From the NCBI GenBank assembly GCA_028023455.1, contig JAQFVV010000017.1, positions 2,363,001-2,427,000 on the forward strand: a DNA stretch of 64,000 nucleotides, given 5' to 3'. The DNA comes from Epiperipatus broadwayi (taxonomy: Eukaryota; Onychophora; Udeonychophora; Euonychophora; Peripatidae). The notes under the pieces are model-generated. The model saw only the letters and a list, made by a program, of their open reading frames with translations. It did no database searches and was not told the DNA's origin. Both the position numbers and the translations under genes were made by a program. Shown here in pieces: positions 1 through 10,549 of this stretch; the first letter of the stretch is position 1; every line of letters starts with the position of its first letter.

Positions 1-52
1 AGAGGAATCAAAGGGTCTCCTTTCAGTTAATAGCAAACTCCTTTCTGCCGCC
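1..52 (-). mobile_element. 5' end of a second RTE-type LINE copy, cut by the window edge
   Basis: The reverse complement of these bases matches 20134-20185, the first bases of the LINE at 20.1-23.4 kb, at 51 of 52 positions. Similarity stops exactly at the GGC that begins both copies, so this is the 5' terminus of the element and the rest lies outside the window to the left. Only 5' untranslated sequence is visible here. Confidence 0.8.
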
Positions 53-1219
53 ATTTGACCATTATAGTTACATATATAGATAAATAACTATCTTATAGCT
101 ATAAAAAAATCCTCTCATAGGCACATTAAACTAAGTACAGGACATTCAGGTTAATAATTTCTAATAAAGTTGAGTAAGAATAATTGAAGTAAAACGATTA
201 CTAATAATAATTATATAGTAGTGATGATGATAATGATGTTAAGATCTAAGTGTACATATATATACATATGTACACATCAAATATGTAGTTATATATTTAT
301 ATGTGTGCGTGCGTTTTAAAGTTTGCATGAGTATAACTATATTCTGGAACAATTAATTATTGGCTTATTAGTATTTTAAAATTCAACTATTTAAATTTAG
401 ACAATCTGATACTTTACAGCTAAAAATATTTTAAAAATAGTATATATATATGGAGTAATTTTCATAATAATAAGACTACACAAAATAAGTTATAAATTGT
501 TGAATATATTATAGATTGATTCTACATCTTTTATTTGATTGAATGCATTTTGTGAGTAGATTTTGAATACCTTATTAACTTTACTCGATATAAACACGAT
601 TTTTTAAGAGAGATTTTATCAGAAATCTTCCGATTTATTGTATTGATGTTTTCTCTATGTCAGTATGTGTGTGTGTGTAGTTGCAATCCTTCATACCCAC
701 CCAGCCAGTCTAATGCCAGACATATCCATAAGGGAAATAAATGTTAATATAGAACAAAATAAATAGATCGTAAGAATGACAAGACAGAAAACTTATCTAC
801 ATAGTTTCATTTTTTCAAAATATTTGTCTGTTTTATATTAAGATGATACTATTTGTAAATGAAAAATAATATTTGTATGTGAGTATACATTTTCTCTACT
901 AATTATATTTATTATTAGAATTCTTAAACTAAATAATTTATTACAACATACTTTTTAATTTGGACTTTATAGGCTTCATTTTAAATATTAGTTTTAATAG
1001 TTTAAAGTAAAATAATTATTTTCATAGAAGGGAATTATAATTTTGTTTATGTATTTAAAATATAAATATTGTAGATTATAATTTAAATCATGTATGTACT
1101 ATTAAACTTGTGGTAATATAAGTTAATTATTTGTTACAAGTATAAGTATCAACGCTAATGTATTCTCACCAATTCTGACGTCATTCTAAAATAATCAGCC
1201 AACAAGATCTCAGATAAAC
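53..1219. other. AT-rich sequence without recognisable gene
   Basis: No open frame above background and no family recognised. A short GT run lies near 668-680. The bases near 1175-1200 (TCATTCTAAAATAATCAGCC) recur inverted, with differences, near 2150-2190, so the interval probably holds an old uncharacterised repeat. Confidence 0.5.
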
Positions 1220-1490
1220 CATCAAACATCACATTATCATTCTTCTTTTAAGTGTCATAGCATCGGCCGGGACGCGAACCCGCAACCCGGGCAACTGCCT
1301 TGCACTAGCAGGCAGTCGCACTGACCTCTCGACCACCAATGCAAGACCACATTATCATTCTTTATGCTTGCACAAGCTGTTTTTCACAGAAGCAAAACTC
1401 TCCATACAGTAGCGCCGCTCAGTGCAAGCCAGAGTAATCAATAAATGTAGGAAAGTTTGTGCATAAAATCCCTAATTAGTGCCTAAGTAG
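1220..1490 (-). mobile_element. R1 repeat copy, interrupted by a SINE
   Basis: On the minus strand this contains the recurrent R1 landmarks: GCATAAAATCCC, a GAGAGTTTTGC block near 1400, and the terminal block reading GTGATGTTTGATGGTTT. The same landmarks occur in order in at least ten other places in the window. A 103-bp tRNA-derived SINE sits inside the terminal block at 1245-1347 and splits it. The copy lacks the hammerhead-like part of R1. It is non-coding. Confidence 0.75.
1245..1347 (-). mobile_element. Short tRNA-Gly-like SINE with 15-bp target-site duplication
   Basis: On the minus strand a tRNA-like body occupies about 1258-1340. Its acceptor strands GCATTGG and CCGATGC pair over 7 bp, its A box TGGTCGAGAGG fits the polymerase III consensus, and its B-box-like block is GGTTCGCGTCC. 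The outer ends resemble tRNA-Gly (GCATTGGTGG, CCCGGCC). The anticodon arm is wrong for a working tRNA: the stem ACTGCCT/AGGCAGT closes a 9-base loop. A short tail (TATGACACTTAAAAG) follows. The 15-bp repeat CACATTATCATTCTT flanks it exactly at 1230-1244 and 1348-1362. The host sequence on both sides is the R1 terminal block, so this is a nested retroposition. Confidence 0.8.
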
Positions 1491-2277
1491 ACAGTAAATA
1501 TGGATTTTATGCCATCTCAGACAATTGTTTCACAGAAACAACAACACCATTTTTCAATTGGTAATGAGCCTATTACCAGTGTATACATAATATACAAAGT
1601 CCTTTCCATATAAATTCCAAACTCAAGAACAAAATAATTGTAAAGTGTAAAATAGTGGTATTTTTAAATATTTAAATATTACAATAATTTAGATGACGGC
1701 AGAATTAAAATAAAAAATTATCTTAAATATGAATGAATATTAGTTAACAATTTATTATATCATAAAGTAAATTCTAAATTGGTAAAAGTGTTAGTTAACT
1801 GCTTCTTAACAAAGCTCAAGCAAATCAGCCAATCAATTTATTGGAAATATACTCTTATTAACTTTGACCTCATAATAAATAATCAGCCACTCAGCACTTT
1901 CAGGACAATTGTCTTTTGGTATTAACATCATGCCTCAGCTAAACAGTGAACTCACTGCTAGTAGACCATAATATGCAAAGTCTTTTATAAAAGCATCAAC
2001 CTTAAGATTCCATTATGATCAGTCCATGCTTTGAAATCTTTTCAATTCTGAGTTTGATATTTATATAAACACAGATTTTTAATTACATTGAAAAACTAAA
2101 ATGGTTCCACTAATAGCCAAGCAATGATGATGCTATAAAATTGTTCTGCAGAAGTTGATTGGTTGGTTATTTTAGCATGATGTCAAAGTCAGTAAGTGTA
2201 TATTACTCGTGAATTTGATTTATGATATAACAGAAGATTAATTAATAATAATTAAGATTTATGACATTAATTTGCCA
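1491..2277. other. Old diverged repeats, no gene
   Basis: Weak internal similarities are visible: the block CATAATATACAAAGTC near 1590 resembles CATAATATGCAAAGTC near 1970. AATCAGCCA recurs near 1825 and 1878. I read this as decayed repeat sequence and see no coding potential. Confidence 0.4.
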
Positions 2278-2880
2278 CTAAACATCACATAATCACCATT
2301 CTTTATGCTCCTCACTGATGAAATCCACAAGCTAGAAACTAGTCTGGGATATTTGGATGAGTAGGGCACTAGGTAGGGATTTTATGCACAAATATTCCTG
2401 AATCCATTGATTACTCTGCTTTGTACTGAGTGCTACTGTATTGAGAGTTTTGCCTAAGCCTAAAAAATGGTGATCATGTGATGTTTGATAGTTTAATACC
2501 AATCCTGCACAATATGATTATGGTGACTATGGTTATTAAATAGAAAGACATCAAAATGTATGGATGCTGAACTGAGTTCAGATCTATACAACTATACAAG
2601 CTGATGAGCTTAGCTTGAAAACATTATTGTGCTTCCATTTCAGACTCAAAGTTTTATACTTAACTAAAAGAGTAAAAGGTGTTTGCTGAAAGATGGCATT
2701 AGATCCTAAGATCTAGGTGCAGTGCTTTCAGATACAAGGCTTCTGAAAGCCATAAGCTAGGAACTAGTTTTGGATAAGTAGGCACTAGATAGATATTTTA
2801 TGCACAAACGTTTTTGCTTCCATTTATTACACTGGCTTGCACTGAGTAGCACTACTGCATGGAGAGTTTAGCCCTTATGT
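2278..2880 (+). mobile_element. R1 copies in tandem, with an inverted terminal stub
   Basis: A 35-bp inverted copy of the R1 terminal block (CCACTAAACATCACATAATC) begins the unit at about 2278-2312. It is followed on the plus strand by a partial R1 unit (hammerhead-like CACTGATGAAATCC...AGAAACTAGTC near 2306-2345, then the GAGAGTTTTGCC block). The terminal block near 2470-2500 runs directly into the R1 body (ACCAATCCTGC onward), and a second hammerhead-like region and GAGAGTTT end near 2870. This is therefore a head-to-tail arrangement of period about 450 bp with an inverted 5' stub, which is how PLE pseudo-LTRs behave. No protein is encoded. Confidence 0.7.
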
Positions 2881-4100
2881 TAATTTACATCTGTTTTCAA
2901 CTCTGCTTTTGACAAATTCACTTTAATGTTAAATGCTTAATAGTTAAGGAATCATATTTTAATTATTTCTTAGTTTAAATCTTCTTAGTTTTAAGTTTGG
3001 CATTGTGGCCATGCTTCCTGCTGAAGAGTGCTACATATATCACATAATGATTTTTTTATAACTCAACAGTAATTTTCCCTTGATGGATGAGCCAAATGTA
3101 AAGAAAACTATCCTAACAATGAACAAAATTTATAAATAATAGTAAAAAATCATGTACTACTCATCATGCTAGATAATTAATACCAGAAATAAACTCAACT
3201 ATCATTAACTACTCTCAGATTAAGTAATCTCAAATATACTGAAAATGTAACTGAGTATGGCGAGTTGGCTGGCAAACTAAATGCATCATATAATTGTGCA
3301 TCTACTTATAATAAATACAATTATAAACCAAGTGTTTTTCTCCACTTATCTATTATATATTTGGACAATCTAAATACATTGAGTAAATGTCAAGTTCAGG
3401 CAATTCAAAATATGAGTAAATAAACAAATTGATTACAAATGGTTTTATAATAGTTCATATCTACATGTACAATGGACTCATATATTTGTAAAGAGTGTTC
3501 AATGAATCCATTTACATGCTCTTGACTGGCAAAGAATAATTAAAATTTATTAACTGTTTAACTGGATAGTGAAATATCACCTCAAAATATACTATAGGAT
3601 AAGATAAAATAGTTACATAATGATCCATGCAGTAATAAATCAAAAGACATATTGTTAATAACAACAACATAAATTTATCAATATAAACATCCATTTATAT
3701 GTGGTGGTTAGAACAAATAATAATTAATAACAGTAATTAACATCCTATATTCTGCATTTATAATTCATTTATAGCACATCCTCACTATAATATAATTAAA
3801 TGTGACATATATTTTTACTATTAAAATTGTCAATACTTATAATCAAAAAGGGTTAATTATAAATTCCTTTCATACAAGTAAAAATAAAATAAATGGACAG
3901 ATTTTAATATTATTATAAAAAATATATAATAACCAAGTAATATTTTAATAAAGTTATTTATAATTTTAAATTAAATTATGCCAATATTATTTTCATTTTA
4001 TATAATTTTTTACCTTTTACTTGATTATTATTTAAATTATTGAATGACAAATCTAAATTGCATGGTAATTAGCACTATTCATTTTGGAAGAATTTTTTTT
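2881..4100. other. AT-rich sequence, no gene recognised
   Basis: Only short chance frames are present, for example about 60 codons on the minus strand at 3512-3694, rich in I, L, Y and F as expected of AT-rich DNA. I recognise no repeat family. Confidence 0.5.
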
Positions 4101-4108
4101 ATAAATAT

Positions 4109-4855
4109 AAGTATTACGTGCTGACATTGCGCTTAATAAGAATTAATATTTATAACTTTAAATTGATTCAAAATATTTCTAAATTTAATATCTGAATATT
4201 GACTCTGTTGTAAATCGAAAGATTTTGCGAATGTTAATGTTTAATAGAAATAGTGGACTTAATCAGTGAAGAATTTATTAGCTTCATGCTCCCAAATCAA
4301 AATGCTTTAGATTTGTCTATATAATTAAGAAAAATAGGTTAGAAATAAGAGGGTCCCTCTTATCTTTATAAAGTTGAATCTCGTGTTACGATTTGTAGAG
4401 GTCTCTCTTGCTAAAATTAAGCACTCAAGGTGCATGTACTAAAGCTTTAGCTTTATATAAGTATTACGTGCTGACATTGTGCTTAATAAGAATTAATATT
4501 TATAACTTTAAATTGATTCAAAATATTTCTAAATTTAATATCTGAATATTGACTCATTGTAAATCGAAAGATTTCATCTATGTTAATGTTTAATAGAAAT
4601 AGTGGACTTAATCAGTGAAGAATTTATTAGCTTCATGCTCTCAAATCAAAATGCTTCAGATTTGCCTATATAATTAAGAAAAATAGGTTAGAGATAAGAG
4701 GGTCCCTCTTATCTTTATAAAGTCAAATCTCATGTTATGATTTGTAGAGGTCTCTCTTGCTAAAATTAAGCACTCAAGGCACATGTACTAAAGCTTTAAC
4801 TTTATATAAGTATTACGTGCTGACATTGCGCTTAATAAGAATTAATATTTATAAA
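4109..4855 (+). repeat. R3 repeat, two full tandem units plus the start of a third (period about 350 bp)
   Basis: The block AAGTATTACGTGCTGACATT starts at 4109, 4459 and 4808, giving periods of 350 and 349 bp with high identity between units. The third unit stops about 45 bases in. Each unit contains an inverted pair that can fold (AAATCGAAAGATTT, and AGATAAGAGGG...CCCTCTTATCT followed by TTATAAAG). A diverged single unit flanked by the same terminal blocks occurs at 54.4 kb, and palindromic relatives occur at 40.2 and 47.5 kb. No open frame exists, so this is a non-autonomous element or satellite seed. Confidence 0.8.
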
Positions 4856-7190
4856 TATTACCATTATAATTTCAACTGATGTTAATAAATAAGATTTTCT
4901 CTAAGCATCTGTTAATGTGAATATGTATAAACTTCAGTTTAACTTTATCTTGCATCATTTCCTTTGGCATGTTTATACTAGCACACATATATGTAATAGT
5001 TTCATAGACATTTTAATCCTTAAATGTTGTCGTATTATTTTTCTTTGTCAAATATACAATACAATAGATTTTGTGGTCTTAAATTCAATGGTGGTCAGCG
5101 TAGCATTTTGTTGCTAATCATTTCATTTAAATCATAGACATTAAATGAAGAGAGCTGTATGCCATTTTTCTTTCTGGCTTTCTATTCACAATCCATTTTG
5201 TTTACTGCTAGTCCAAAATATATTTATAAGATGGGTAAGATTAAAATTATAAAACTTTTAAAAGAAAGAAAGTATATAATTTCTGTTACTATAGTAACTT
5301 AAAACACAGTTTTGATTTTTAAACACTGGTTTTTTGGAACATAATGATTTCTTTTTTCCAATTTTAATAAGGCATTGTTGTCATTCAGCAATAATTTAAA
5401 CAAAAAATAGTATCTTTAATTTTAATAAATAAATGACTCATTTATCACACATTTATTTAAAACATATTTTTATTAAACATCTGACCTTGAATTGTTCTCT
5501 TTATTTAGAAATTTACAAATCACAGAAAATGACAAAATGTAGATGTGTGTATGCCACAATATATATATATAGATTGAGACTGTTGATTGTTATTGATAAT
5601 GGTATTGTTTAAGTATTGACTGCCTTTGTATATATATAAACTTTAAATTAAACATTGGTCAATGTATATAAAAACAAACAAAGTAAATTACCTTTCACCC
5701 AGGTTATGAATTAAAAACACTCTAAATGTTGAACAAAGGATCAAGAATAGAATGAATCCACCTATTCTTGAGGCTCTGATAACTGATTATGAGTTTAATA
5801 ATTCTGAAATGCCATATTTGACATGGCTGATAAATTAATTTTGCTGGAAACTCTATAAGTCTGGATTTAAAATTATCTAGTTAGATTTACCAAGTATTTT
5901 AAAGAAATGTTAGTCAATCCTACTTCCTGATGCCATATGGTCTGACAACTCAAAATTAACCAAATGTAAACGTTTTATAGAAAAAATAAATTAAATTATT
6001 GGCTTCTGATGATTTTGTTTAAATATTTTTTAATGTTTTTTTATATTGTAACATTCATGTTCTTAGGTTATAGGCCTTCTATTACATACTATAGAGTGCA
6101 TGTTAATCAAACTATGAAAAAGAAGAATCTTCTGTTCATATATGAGTTTAGATATCTCAAGAACATAGCTATATTTCTTGATTAACTTGACCTAATATTT
6201 ATTACAATTTGAATTTCTAGCAGAGTCAGTTTTTTATTTATTTAAGAGGGCGCTAGAGTCCATGGACTCACTGATTCCACACATTTCATAGGTGCAGAGC
6301 AAATGACTAAAGTGTAATATTTTTTAAAATGCACTTTTTTGACACTTTAATATTTTATAAGAAACTTTTCCCAGGTTTTATTAAACAAGCATATTGGCAA
6401 AGGTAATTTATACAATTCTCTAAAATTAATAATCTTTTTAATAATAAAATCTAAAAAACCTAAAATTAATAACGTACAATGAAAAGTTGATATTAAAGGT
6501 AAATATTTTATTAATGTAATTTAAATTATTTAAATGATAAATTATTAATAAACTGGAAAGAACATTGACATGCTAATCCAGATAATATTAATTAAATAAT
6601 TAAACAGTTCATATTTTCAGTCTCTTTAAGTTCTTTGAATAATAAAGCAGCAAATGTCTCTATCCGTACTTGAAGTTTCATAGTTAAAGTTAGTTTGCAA
6701 ACATTTAATTTAGTCACAAATTGGGTATGAATAATAGTATATTATCAGTAAGATATGCAACTCTATATAGATTGTATATTATTCCATGTATGTTTTTCTT
6801 GGGATGAAAGAGTTAATTGTGAATTTAGTTCATTGACATTTTGAAGTTTCTGGTCTATAGTAAGTGTAATGATATATAAATATGTCTTTACATTTATTTA
6901 AAATAAAAACTTAAAAGTTCGCAAATAAAAGGAAAAAACTAAACGCTAAAATTAAAATGTTTGTTAAACATATATATATTCGCACGGATGCTAAACTTTA
7001 AAAATATTTTTTTCATAAACAAGAAAAAAAAAGTATTTGAACGTATTTTTTTAAATAAAAAAATACAAGATTGAAATATAAAAATATTTTAATAAAAAAA
7101 TAACGTAAGTTAAAATAAAAACAGGTATTAATTAATTCCTGTAATCTGTAAATGGAAATGATTGTTTATTAATTATCTAAAAGCTGTGTA
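4856..7190. other. AT-rich sequence, no gene recognised
   Basis: No convincing coding frame. A segment near 5576-5615 (GTTGATTGTTATTGATA) recurs in inverse orientation near 57.69-57.72 kb, so some old repeat is present. The rest shows nothing I can name. Confidence 0.45.
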
Positions 7191-7243
7191 ATTAAAAAGT
7201 CAGATGAAAAGTTAGATAAGAGAAGAAAGAAATTTTAGCTTGA

Positions 7244-7362
7244 CCAATGGAAGCACTAAGCCTTGGCTCGGACCCTAACGAAAGTGATAGACTAGTGACG
7301 TTTTGTTCATTGAATCCTTGTGGATAATATAAAAAGGGAAATACAGTTTTTTTCGGACAGTT
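7244..7362 (+). promoter_or_regulatory. Candidate RNA polymerase II core promoter
   Basis: A CCAAT pentamer at 7244-7248 is followed by TATAAAAA at 7328-7335 and an initiator-like ACAGTT around 7357-7362. The A at 7359 lies 31 bases downstream of the start of the TATA box, the usual TATA-to-start spacing, and CCAAT lies about 115 bases upstream of it. Base composition here is clearly less AT-rich than the flanks and the stretch matches none of the repeat families in the window. This is inference from spacing only. AT-rich DNA produces TATA-like strings by chance, so it stays tentative. Confidence 0.35.
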
Positions 7363-7640
7363 CCAGCGTTGTGCGTTTGAGAGATGTGGTATGACGCACA
7401 TGCAACACTCTATAAAAAAAAAAAAATGAAAAGACTGTGATACCTTGAACCAGCTATTGCCATCTCCAGAACATTGCCTTCCAACGGAGGCGTCACGGGA
7501 ATTGAAGGCAGAGGCCTGACTCTTCTACCATAAGCTATATGAAATGAACAATTGTTAAAATCAATTAAGAACTTTCGTCAAGTTTTACAAATTGATAAAC
7601 AAGCCAACTGAAATGTTAAAACGGACTCTTATCTGACTTT
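7359..7640 (+). other. Possible non-coding first exon of a host gene
   Basis: Downstream of the candidate promoter lies a stretch richer in G and C (around 7440-7525) without repeat-family similarity. It ends at a good splice-donor match, GTAAGT, beginning at 7641. No long plus-strand frame exists, so if transcribed it would be a 5' untranslated exon spliced to sequence further downstream or outside the window. Alternative: unique intergenic DNA. Confidence 0.25.
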
Positions 7641-9969
7641 TGTAAGTTTTTAAATCAAATTAATAATGTTTAATTTTATATGTTTTCCGATTGATAAACA
7701 TCATTTCATTTTTTTTTCTAGATTGTAAAGATTATTTAAATGTATGAAATTTAAGTTGTTTATAGACGCTTGCATGGATTCGTTTGCGGTTAATTATATT
7801 TTGGTTTTCATATTTGATCAAAATATATAGACATTCGATAAATAATGATACCTTATGGTGAGTATCTAAAATGTATTTATTCGGATGTCTTTTAAGTTAT
7901 TGGTGACAACGCAAGTATCTTATGGTGAATACTATTGGGTTACTTATAAGTTTCCCTCTGCGATTGTCGGTATCAATAATTTTGTATTTTGATCGTTTAT
8001 GTTTATTTTGAAATGTTTTTGACCGTGGAATCTATGTAATTGATCTATACCCAACATTTTTAAACAAATCTGTGCGAACGTATTTAAATGTTAAAATTAA
8101 GTCGGGCGTGAATGGCTATATAGTTTTGTAAAGTTGTATTAAGGGAGGGTAATCTTAGGTTATTCATTTCGTAGTTGAATTGGTTCAATGGATTGGATAT
8201 ATTTGTGTAATTAGTAGATGTAGTATGAGGTTCACTACAGGCAGGATTATAGATATATGCCACACACCCTCTGTTTGCCTATGGATGGGTTTGTAAGTCG
8301 GCAGAAGACCGCAGTCCATTCCTATGGAGTTTTTTGTTTATTGTTCTACTTGCCAACAGATGTCACATTCCTGTTGGTGGAGAGTCAATGTCTTCTCTAT
8401 TTCTACTTATTGTTCAGATGTACATTCCTGACAATATAGTATTTTGTGTTGTCGCATCATGCTACATTGAATACATGAATGTATCAGATGGATTGGGCCA
8501 ATTTGGTTGCGAAATTTGTTGCCTAAGGTTAAATCAGGGAAGAATATTTTCTTTTCAAATGCAGATCTATGTAGTCTATTCATACTTGACTATCTAAATA
8601 ATAATTAAACTCATTGAAACTTAGTTAAATGTAAAATTAAAAGTTAATATAAAAATCTAAAATGTTAAACTTATTCCTCAAAATTTAAATATTATTTTAT
8701 ATGTGCGTAAATAAATATTTTTATATGTTAATTTCTGGCAGTGGCTTTTACTCTTTGATATTTAAGATATAAATTAAGATATAGATTTTTATCTCTGTGT
8801 CTCCATTGAGCTAGTGACTTGGGCTAATGATCGGAATATTTAAATAAAGTGGAATCTTAACAGCGCGTATCTGCCTACTTTATAATTTTTTCTAGGCTCA
8901 AATGCCTAGATGGCGCCCTTGTAGTGCAGATATTGTTTTTGCAGTTAGATTCGATCTTCACTTTCAAAGTCTTTTGGCATGATCTCTTTATGGTAAAAAA
9001 AAAAGGTGTCCACAAATACTCCAATTTCCACTTTGCATGACAAATTAGTTCAGCATACAGTGATCCCGGATTCTTCATGATCCAGGACCAGCTAAAATAA
9101 AAACAGGAAAGACAATACCTTTTTCAAAGCTATTTTCTTTTTTTTTTTATAGTCTCAATCAGATTTGAGATCTCTGCACATTTTTTTATCTTTTTTTTTT
9201 ATCACAATACAAGTTGATAATCTTGTACATTCTTTCTTATTTCTGAAGTGCAACGTTTATATTTTTATAACTTATTTTCACCATCTTTAATTAGCGTTAA
9301 AAGGATCTACTCTGATTCCAATCTTTTACATTTATAATTTCTTTCTTTTACTTATCTGGATTAATAATCTGTATGTATTTTTTATTTCTTCCAATTTTAA
9401 CTTTTATTTTTAATTAAATAGATAATTCGAAACAAAAATAATTTTTATTGTATGTTTCCAAAAATAAATCACACTAACCAAAAAACAAAAAACAAAATTG
9501 CAACTTTTGAACGATCTTTAATTTTACTTTTTTTTTTAAAGTTTTTAAATATTACAAATGCCAAAACCCTCATGAACTATACATATTTTAATACAGTTCA
9601 ATATATATAAAAAAAGTTTTATTAAATTTGGATAATGAACGTGTGTTAAAAATACGATTTTCAATATCATAAAATATTAAAAAATAATAACATAGTCTTC
9701 TATTTTAAAAATAGCCCATTAATTTTAAAATATATACAATCCAAGCATAAACCACTTTATAAATTATGATTTATGATAATACAAACTATTATAATTGTAC
9801 AATAATATATTCCAACATTTCAATATATTATTTTATGGACTTTATAAGGTGTAACTTGAACCTCTTCTAATAAAACAAATTTTAAGTTGTTCCTTGATAA
9901 AGACTATAAAGTAATATAGTCAAATGTTGAAGTATATTCTTTTATAATTATCATAGTTTATATTATAAT
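7641..9969. other. AT-rich sequence, possibly intronic, no gene recognised
   Basis: Two overlapping open frames of 60 and 87 codons on the plus strand at 8257-8597 have no recognisable domain. A phrase near 8827-8850 (AATATTTAAATAAAGT) resembles part of family R6. Several poly-T runs lie near 9130-9200. Nothing else can be supported. Confidence 0.4.
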
Positions 9970-10074
9970 AAATCAATATTTGAAATAAAATACTAATTTT
10001 CTACTTCACCTTTGAGTAGTAAGTAATTTAAACTGCGCTTTATGCAAAAAAGTGAAGCTTGTTTATAAAATTTC

Positions 10075-10278
10075 ATGCCAACCAATGGATGTAGAGTGGC
10101 ATATTATGGAGAGACCCATACCAACATTACAACAAGAACATCTCAACATCATTATTTATACAGGAGAGCTATAAATAATATTGAATACAAATTCATATTC
10201 TTCGAGCACCAAAGAACAACAGGCCATATGTTCAAACCCACTATGGCAAGGACACTTTCACTGAATGTAATGATGTGA
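10075..10278 (+). pseudogene. GIY-YIG endonuclease remnant of PLE-C
   Basis: The 67-codon frame contains AYYGETHTNITTRTSQHH, matching the YIG half of the PLE GIY-YIG domain. The corresponding PLE-B sequence, YYGETRANITTRTYQHR, encodes the same block at 31.05-31.31 kb. A downstream FFEHQRTTGHMF segment matches PLE-B FWDHQAATGHVF. The GIY half and all of the reverse transcriptase are missing, and the C-terminus is broken by a stop after about 10278. In PLEs this domain nicks target DNA for target-primed reverse transcription; this copy cannot be functional. Confidence 0.75.
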
Positions 10279-10429
10279 AATGAAAGATTAAGGAGGCATG
10301 CTTTATTGCAGATGACAACTGTGCAATAAACTGAAAAGAATCATGCTTTGCAATCTCCAGAAAATGGTCATTATGAAAGAAAATTTGCATAAATTTTGCA
10401 TAAATGACTGCTAAACTTCAATTAAAGTA

Positions 10430-10472
10430 GGTTATGAATATGGAGAATTAAGTTCTCTGAAAGCGCTTAGCC
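10430..10472 (+). other. Conserved structured RNA motif at the PLE-C 3' region
   Basis: The sequence starts GGTTATGAATATGG, forms a hairpin GAGAA/TTCTC, then reads TGAAAGCGCTTAGCC. The outer ends GGTT and AGCC can pair. The same frame with a different hairpin sequence but preserved pairing occurs at 32069-32114 (AGATT/AATCT), at 30887-30932 on the minus strand, and at 32298-32339 (AGGT/ACCT). Stem changes that keep pairing indicate selection on RNA structure when the element was active. It resembles the stem II plus GAAA half of a hammerhead ribozyme but lacks the CUGANGA box. Confidence 0.6.
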
Positions 10473-10549
10473 ATATAACTCTTTAATAATATTTTACAAG
10501 CTTCACATTTTTGCGTAAAGTGCAGTTTAAATTACTTAAATCAATATTT

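Larger units (their letters stand above)
9982..10537 (+). mobile_element. PLE-C: 5'-truncated Penelope-like element with an inverted 5' stub
   Basis: The 12-bp direct repeat AAATCAATATTT at 9970-9981 and 10538-10549 flanks the element. Inside, about 47 bp at 10018-10064 are the inverse of 10491-10537 (shared core TAAGTAATTTAAACTGC...GAAGCTTGT), so a short minus-strand copy of the 3' end is fused to the 5' end of a plus-strand copy. The minus stub has about 36 extra terminal bases (9982-10017) absent from the plus copy. The plus copy encodes a GIY-YIG endonuclease remnant and carries the structured 3' motif at 10430-10472. Confidence 0.65.

Noticed and set aside
1258-1340. Functional tRNA-Gly gene
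   Set aside because: Acceptor stem and A box fit, but the anticodon loop has nine bases, the T-arm has a mismatch, and it is bracketed by a target duplication: a SINE.
4109-4855. LTR retrotransposon
   Set aside because: Direct repeats of 350 bp are tandem units of R3; no gag, protease or integrase frame and no primer-binding site were seen.
8257-8597. Overlapping plus-strand frames as a host exon
   Set aside because: No codon bias or domain and no splice signals that define an exon; insufficient support.
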